From Chitinophaga sp. Ak27 (GTDB lineage Bacteria > Bacteroidota > Bacteroidia > Chitinophagales > Chitinophagaceae), in contig NZ_JABAOB010000012.1 of the NCBI RefSeq assembly GCF_012726295.1, positions 62,001 through 126,000 on the forward strand: 64,000 bases of DNA. The letters run 5' to 3'. Numbering within the stretch: position 1 is the stretch's first letter; the number at the start of each line of letters is the position of its first letter. Below, in pieces: positions 59,657-64,000 of this stretch. The notes below the pieces were generated by a model. That model was not told the DNA's origin. It did no database searches and saw nothing but the letters and a program-made list of their open reading frames with translations. The translations under genes were made by a program, and so were the position numbers.

Positions 59657-61201
59657 ATGGCTAAAGCTGATATCCTTGTCAGGCTTATTAATACGCTCAC
59701 CAAAGCCGAAAAAAGATATTTCCGGTTACATTCCTCCCTGCAACGGGGGAGTAAAGACTATGTAAAACTGTTTGACCTCCTGGAGCGCCATTCCTACAAA
59801 AATGCAACAGCAGTAAAAAAGGCCTTTCATGAACAATATCCCCGTATCTCTTTTGAGGTATGCAGCAAGTACCTGTATAAAGTAATTATGGATTGTCTGT
59901 TGTACCTGCACCTGCAACACAATGATACCGCCCGGTTAACATCAGGCTTATTAAAAACAGATATCCTGTTTCAGAAGTCATTGTATGAAGAAGGTTACCG
60001 GCAATTGCGTAAAATACAGGAAACTGCACGCACCAGTGAAAAGCAAGAGTTGTTACTTTGGGCACTGAAACAGGAAATGCAGGTATTGCAACAACTTAAC
60101 TTTCCCTATCTCCCTGAAAAATCATTGTTAAAAAAACAGCAATACCTGCAGGGAGTACTGCAGGATATCGGGCAACAGCTCCAACATACTGCCCTTTATG
60201 AACAGCTGCGATATCAGTGGCTCTATAAAGGCGCCGTAAGAACAGCCGGGCAGAAAGAAGCGCTTAACCACCTGGTGGAGCGGGAACGGCAAACCGCCGG
60301 CAAAACACAGGAAGCAATCAGGACACATCTCATGTTCCAGGCCCACTATGCCCTGATCACGGGATATTATGAAACTGCCCTGCAACACTTCCGTACACTC
60401 AACAACATGCTGGAAACCCGTGGTCATCTGAATACGGTAGCGCCCATAGATCACTTGCAGGTACTGGAAGGCATGCTCGATAGTTTGCGCTCCACCCGCC
60501 GCTACCGGGAACTGTCGGTATTCCTGGAAAAGGTACGGCGGTTTAAAAGTGATGCACCCTACCTTGACGTGATGACGCAACGTCTCGTGTTCATCTACGA
60601 ACTGGCAAGCCATATCGATAGCGGCAATTTCGCGGCCGCCCTGGCGCTGCAGAAAAAACAAGCCCCAGCCCTATTGAAAAAAATTCACCTGCTCGACGTC
60701 AGCCAACAGGCCGAAATTTACCTGTACCTGTCATTGGTACACCTGGGGAATGAAGATATCAACAGCGCCCATGAAAACCTGGAAATAGTATTGCAGCAAG
60801 GCGCCCTTTACAGCAACCTTCCTATTTTCCGGACGTTCAAACTGATACACCTGCTGCTGCATTATGAGCTGGGTAATTATGAATATATCCGTTATGAAAC
60901 ACGGTCTTTCCGCCGGCACCTGCATGCCGACAATAAACGCTCTTTCCTGCTGGAAAAAACAATCATCAAGTTTCTGCGTAATGAGCGCCTGTTTACCATA
61001 TCCACACGGCCTTCCAACTTATGGAAAAAGATGAGCAGTAATTTTGATAAAATAAAGCAAGATAAATACGAGATGCAGCTATTGAAACTATTCGACTTCT
61101 CTGCCTGGATAGAGGCCAAGCTAAAACGGAAACCCCTCGGAAAAATTCTCCGGGAGAAGTACGAAGCAGAACTGGCCGATGCTTCTTCCCAGCTACCGTA
61201 A
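59657..61201 (+). CDS. Hypothetical helical-repeat protein
   Basis: ATG 59657 (MAKADILVRLINTLTKAEKRYFRLHSSLQRGSKDYVKLFDLLE) opens 514 residues; the ATG-less upstream extension from 59594 is not preferred. The protein is almost entirely helical with no signal or membrane part: FHEQYPRISFEVCSKYLYKVIMDCLLYLHLQ, then YRQLRKIQETARTSEKQELLLWALKQEMQVLQQL, then GYYETALQHFRTLNNMLETRG, DVSQQAEIYLYLSLVHLGNEDINSAHENLEIVLQQG. The latter segments look TPR-like. The N-terminal pattern is found in a Bacteroidota-specific family of unknown function, and I cannot assign one. The last nine bases overlap those of the convergent membrane protein gene. Confidence 0.75.
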   Translation: MAKADILVRLINTLTKAEKRYFRLHSSLQRGSKDYVKLFDLLERHSYKNATAVKKAFHEQYPRISFEVCSKYLYKVIMDCLLYLHLQHNDTARLTSGLLKTDILFQKSLYEEGYRQLRKIQETARTSEKQELLLWALKQEMQVLQQLNFPYLPEKSLLKKQQYLQGVLQDIGQQLQHTALYEQLRYQWLYKGAVRTAGQKEALNHLVERERQTAGKTQEAIRTHLMFQAHYALITGYYETALQHFRTLNNMLETRGHLNTVAPIDHLQVLEGMLDSLRSTRRYRELSVFLEKVRRFKSDAPYLDVMTQRLVFIYELASHIDSGNFAAALALQKKQAPALLKKIHLLDVSQQAEIYLYLSLVHLGNEDINSAHENLEIVLQQGALYSNLPIFRTFKLIHLLLHYELGNYEYIRYETRSFRRHLHADNKRSFLLEKTIIKFLRNERLFTISTRPSNLWKKMSSNFDKIKQDKYEMQLLKLFDFSAWIEAKLKRKPLGKILREKYEAELADASSQLP

Positions 61202-62176
61202 AATAGTAATGCCGTGATGGCCCGGCTGGGCGCCGGCATTTATCTGGTCGATTGCCTGCAGAATAGCCGTTCTGCAGGCAGACGACTCCATCTCATACAT
61301 CCCTTTCAGCAAAGGCCCCACCTCCGCTACGTGTAATTGTCCCAGGCAACCAATGATATGTATGCGCAGTGTTTCTACTGATACCGGCAGTAAACGTAAT
61401 ATCACCTTTACGGCTGTACGTTGCTGGTAGTGAGTGGCCAGCCTGAGCGCGAAGCTAATAATAGTAGGATGGTACCTGGGATCGATCCATTTTTCGAATA
61501 GTGGCACCGGAATATCTTCCCTGGCGATGAGCATGCGGGATAACTCGAACTGCTGCCAGGGTAGCAGGACTTCACCAGGTTCTTCCAAAAATTCAAGCGG
61601 ATAAGCGGGCGCACATTGTACCATATAGCTGCGTGCCAGCCAGCGGGTATGTTCGTTTTTACTCTTTGTAAGCCGGAGAATAAACCGCCCGTCTATCCAC
61701 ACGCCCATACCCGACAACTCTTTCAGTGAAGCCTGTACCCTGGCAGACCGGCGGGAATACAGCCCCGCCGTTGCCCCGGCCTGCAATTCCAGTCGCAGGT
61801 ATACTGTGCGTAAAATTGCCGGGATATTCCCGGTAAAACTTTTCCGGTAAGCCATCAGCTGGCGAATAAAAAGCTGTTTGTACTCCGGGTACTGGTATTC
61901 TGATAACGGCGCATGCGCCAGCTGCTTTTCCGGTACTATTCCATAAACCACCGCCGGCCAGATGACCTGGTTCACCAGCCAGTCGTCTGTTGCTTCGCAG
62001 AAAATATATCTGCGCTGCCGCCGCCACCGGTGCATCATCCATCCATAGATAGCGACTGCGCAGATAAGCGCCAGCACACATGTTACCATTGATATTTTTA
62101 CGGGCAGCGAAAAGCATTCCCAATAACGGGCCGCGTCATCCAGCCAGCGCCGGTATAACAGCATACACAACATCAT
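61193..62176 (-). CDS. HEAT-like repeat protein with an N-terminal TM segment
   Basis: The 327-residue protein starts MMLCMLLYRRWLDDAARYWECFSLPVKISMVTCVLALICAVAIYGWMM; one membrane segment lies at ~28-46. The rest is soluble and helical, with repeats like LQASLKELSGMGVWIDGRFILRLTKSKNEHTRWLARSYM, FELSRMLIAREDIPVPLFEKWIDPRYHPTIISFALRLATHYQQ, and VETLRIHIIGCLGQLHVAEVGPLLKGMYEMESSACRTAILQAIDQI, the latter typical HEAT repeats. Such proteins often sit beside glycosyltransferases or Sec systems, not seen here. The function is unknown. The stop overlaps the 3' end of the convergent gene at 59657-61201 by nine bases. Confidence 0.7.
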   Translation of the reverse strand: MMLCMLLYRRWLDDAARYWECFSLPVKISMVTCVLALICAVAIYGWMMHRWRRQRRYIFCEATDDWLVNQVIWPAVVYGIVPEKQLAHAPLSEYQYPEYKQLFIRQLMAYRKSFTGNIPAILRTVYLRLELQAGATAGLYSRRSARVQASLKELSGMGVWIDGRFILRLTKSKNEHTRWLARSYMVQCAPAYPLEFLEEPGEVLLPWQQFELSRMLIAREDIPVPLFEKWIDPRYHPTIISFALRLATHYQQRTAVKVILRLLPVSVETLRIHIIGCLGQLHVAEVGPLLKGMYEMESSACRTAILQAIDQINAGAQPGHHGITILR

Positions 62177-62832
62177 GCGTAAATAATAGATTAAAACAAA
62201 CAGATAGCTACTGCTCCTTCATAGCGTATGGATTCCCACATTTCCTACTCCGTACCCAATACAACAAAACGCCCCCAACACATGCCTGTGATGAGGGTAC
62301 AAGGCTGAAAAAACACCGGATTAAACAAATGATACCAGGGCTATGCGCAGGTGGTTAACACAACAATATACATGTTGGCCAATACCGAAAAAACTACTCC
62401 CGTCATTCAGATTTACATTGTTCTTCATTGGGTCATTCCTTTTCCAATTTGCATATACTATGCCAACCTTACGGAATCAGCCGTGGCAATATCGATTACC
62501 ACTACGGTTATACGAACTGTGTATTTCCTTCCTCGGGGTGTTGCCATGGCAGCAGGCGAAATAAACGAAAAGAATATTCCCCCCCTTCTTCATCTTTGAA
62601 AGCAACAAGGGCAGGTTGGTTAATTTCCTGCCCGATGCGGAGGCGGCGACAGCGCGACTGTCCCGCCGATGCGTCTTTTTCATTAAAAAACGGATGTTTT
62701 GTGGCAGTTATTATTCAATTTATACATTGAATAATAAACTAATACAACAGCATAAATGCCTTACAGCAAGTAATTACAGCGTCATTAGCCTTATGCCTTA
62801 ACAGCTCTTTCTATAAAAAAATGAAAAGAAAT
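62177..62832. other. Intergenic region with two hairpins, no convincing gene
   Basis: Several short overlapping frames exist (for example from ATG 62372), but none has a convincing start, family or composition. Two hairpins lie at 62609-62633 (GGGCAGG/CCTGCCC) and 62642-62667 (GGCGGCGACAG with CTGTCCCGCC), the second followed after a few bases by TCTTTTTC. The tandem hairpins could end a transcript or belong to a structured RNA. Confidence 0.35.
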
Positions 62833-62863
62833 TTTGTCAGAATGTTTTCGTTTTATACTTTTG
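62833..62863 (+). promoter_or_regulatory. Promoter of tRNA-Ser copy 2
   Basis: TTTG (62833-62836), 19 bases, TACTTTTG (62856-62863), both exact matches to the Bacteroidota consensus. The transcript would start at or just before the first tRNA base at 62871. Confidence 0.75.
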
Positions 62864-62870
62864 CGTCCCT

Positions 62871-62955
62871 GGAGAGTTGGCAGAGCGGTCGATTGCGGCA
62901 GTCTTGAAAACTGTTGACTGTAACAGGTCCCGGGGTTCGAATCCCTGACTCTCCG
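62871..62955 (+). tRNA. tRNA-Ser(UGA), copy 2
   Basis: The 85 bases are identical to the minus-strand copy at 13430-13514: acceptor GGAGAGT/ACTCTCC, anticodon loop CTTGAAA (TGA), long variable arm, T arm GGGGTTCGAATCCC. CCA is not encoded. The 13 bases CGTTTTATACTTT upstream are also shared by the two copies, while the downstream flanks differ. A truncated duplicate of its 3' end follows at 63013. Confidence 0.97.
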
Positions 62956-62965
62956 CTAAAACTTT

Positions 62966-62997
62966 AAAAGCCTTTGGTTAACCACCAAAGGCTTTTT
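62966..62997 (+). terminator. Terminator of tRNA-Ser copy 2
   Basis: AAAAGCCTTTGGT and ACCAAAGGCTTTT (62966-62978 and 62984-62996) form a 13-bp stem with a 5-base loop and a T-run. Confidence 0.85.
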
Positions 62998-63012
62998 TGT
63001 TTTGAGATACTG

Positions 63013-63078
63013 CGGGGGGCGAATCCCCCACTCTCCGCAAAAACTTTAAAAGCCTTTGGTGAACCACCAAAGGCTTTT
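63013..63078. repeat. Truncated duplicate of tRNA-Ser 3' end plus terminator
   Basis: The unit from the T arm (GGGGGGCGAATCCCCC) through ACTCTCCGC and the AAAGCCTTTGGT/ACCAAAGGCTTTT stem repeats bases 62934-62996 with a few changes; the ACTCTCCGC strings are 82 bases apart. It lacks the 5' two-thirds of a tRNA. This is the pattern left when an element integrates at a tRNA 3' end and a partial duplicate stays behind. No integrase is in the window. The flank to its right is AT-rich. Confidence 0.75.
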
Positions 63079-63303
63079 AATTTTTGATGGTCTCTCTTTT
63101 TATAAATCCAACAAATGAATTTCAATATTGTGCTTGAGCGCCATGGAGCTATCGGAAAGCGAAGACATTCAAATTTCTTTTTTTCTATCCCATTAAATTG
63201 AATCTGAAAAAATGATGCATACACTTAATTCCGGATTAAATACTATTATAGAGACTATTATTTATCTCAGTATCCACAATTACCTAAAGTATTCAGATTA
63301 GCA

Positions 63304-63909
63304 TTACTTAAATTTATTTGCTAAATCTAAATAGTGTTGCTTGCCATACTCATTGTTTGACTCTTCAGATTTTTTGTTGAAATAATGGACTACCTCTTCT
63401 TTATTCTCTTCAGGTATCTCATTACCATGCAATTCCATAATGACCTCGAAAGAGCTTTCTGCTACTTTTTTAGGAGACATTTCCTTTACATTCATAAAAT
63501 ACTGCCATTTTCTGCTGTAATTTTTAAAGTGTTCCAGTCTTGGAAGAAATATCGCCACGTAAGGCCCTACATTTTTTTTGTAAGCATTTTCAACCATAAA
63601 CTCATACATATCCCGGGATTCCGGCAAGTTGTATCTTTGAATCATATTTCCTATTGCAGAAATAAGAAGGATAACCAATTTGGCATTATCAGCATTGCTT
63701 CTATAAATGTCTAAAAGTGTTTCAGAAAACCTTACATCATTAAAAAGGTAGTTATAATAATTCGATACTTCTAGCCTTGGGGTCTTTTCAAATTCCTTTA
63801 CACTTTGAAAAAGATCCTCCATACTAAGTTTTCTCCATTGAGATACCTGTTTTTTTAACACTTCAATGTTATCAATATTCTTTTGTATCTTATGAGGTAT
63901 GCTACTCAT
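63304..63909 (-). CDS. Hypothetical AT-rich gene next to the tRNA scar
   Basis: The 201-residue protein starts MSSIPHKIQKNIDNIEVLKKQVSQWRKLSMEDLFQSVKEFEKTP and is helical throughout: NYYNYLFNDVRFSETLLDIYRSNADNAKLVILLISAIGNMIQRYNLPESRDMYEF, then YVAIFLPRLEHFKNYSRKWQYFMNVKEM and HYFNKKSEESNNEYGKQHYLDLANKF. There is no signal or membrane segment. The gene and its flanks are clearly more AT-rich than the rest of the window, and they begin right after a tRNA-Ser scar, which suggests a transferred island continuing beyond the edge. The size and helical-repeat character resemble immunity proteins of polymorphic toxins, but no family is recognised. Confidence 0.7.
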   Translation of the reverse strand: MSSIPHKIQKNIDNIEVLKKQVSQWRKLSMEDLFQSVKEFEKTPRLEVSNYYNYLFNDVRFSETLLDIYRSNADNAKLVILLISAIGNMIQRYNLPESRDMYEFMVENAYKKNVGPYVAIFLPRLEHFKNYSRKWQYFMNVKEMSPKKVAESSFEVIMELHGNEIPEENKEEVVHYFNKKSEESNNEYGKQHYLDLANKFK

Positions 63910-64000
63910 TTATATAACTTTTTTTATTCACATTCAACTTTAAATTTATCGTTATTTTCAACGGGTTAGTGATACACCCAATAAATTCTGTTTTAGCTTG

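Noticed and set aside
62964..63224. 86-residue minus-strand frame over the tRNA terminators
   Set aside because: It is made largely of the duplicated terminator stems and has no protein-like features.

Overview
The window looks like chromosomal DNA of a Bacteroidota bacterium, most likely Chitinophaga or a close relative. Three SusC-type porins, three SusD-type lipoproteins, fasciclin and GLPGLI proteins, a TPR/histidine-kinase pair and promoters of the TTTG / TAnnTTTG type all point there. GC content is moderate by eye, except for a clearly AT-rich right end (about 63.1-64 kb). No phage structural genes, transposases or CRISPR arrays were seen.

Left part (1-13.3 kb): the start of an LLM-type flavin oxidoreductase; a one-TM hypothetical protein with 9-bp repeats; a 47-residue secreted-looking peptide gene with its own promoter and terminator; a lipoprotein TPR histidine kinase overlapping its response regulator; then a compact six-gene operon (4.5-8.2 kb) bounded by a promoter and a terminator. 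That operon encodes two small Cys-rich proteins, an HNH nuclease, a hypothetical protein, a DUF4407-like membrane protein and a PD-(D/E)XK protein, and is my best candidate for an undescribed defence system. It is followed by a divergent azoreductase/HxlR redox pair with palindromic operators, a TPR-HTH membrane regulator, and small membrane proteins separated by ORF remnants.

Middle part (13.4-28.9 kb): tRNA-Ser(UGA), a thioesterase, small periplasmic proteins, a secreted VOC protein, an AraC regulator, a GLPGLI/outer-membrane beta-barrel pair, an aldonate-type IlvD/Edd dehydratase with an SDR, a large SNF2 ATPase, a COG4315-like lipoprotein and a GntR/UTRA regulator.

Polysaccharide utilisation locus 1 (28.1-40 kb): GntR regulator, SusC, SusD, a GH95 enzyme and a GH38-like enzyme. 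Two promoters in this locus carry the same 14-bp palindrome (TATGTTTGTACATA) fused to the -7 box, which ties the GH38-like gene to the SusCD transcript and probably to the GntR protein.

Locus 2 (41.2-58.7 kb, all minus): a ten-gene operon with two SusC/SusD pairs, two fasciclin lipoproteins (one with two CBM6-like modules), a DUF5007-like lipoprotein, a delta-60-repeat lipoprotein, an alkaline-phosphatase-fold/LamG lipoprotein that seems to have lost its metal ligands, and a DUF1735/discoidin lipoprotein. It has no recognisable glycoside hydrolase. Two LacI-type operators lie upstream of it, and a third copy lies upstream of the locus 1 susC.

Right part (59.6-64 kb): a hypothetical helical protein and a HEAT-like membrane protein whose 3' ends overlap, a second tRNA-Ser(UGA) identical to the first but in opposite orientation, a truncated duplicate of that tRNA's 3' end plus its terminator (an att-like scar), and an AT-rich hypothetical gene at the edge. 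A family of AAAGC-based repeats sits flush against the 3' ends of three genes.
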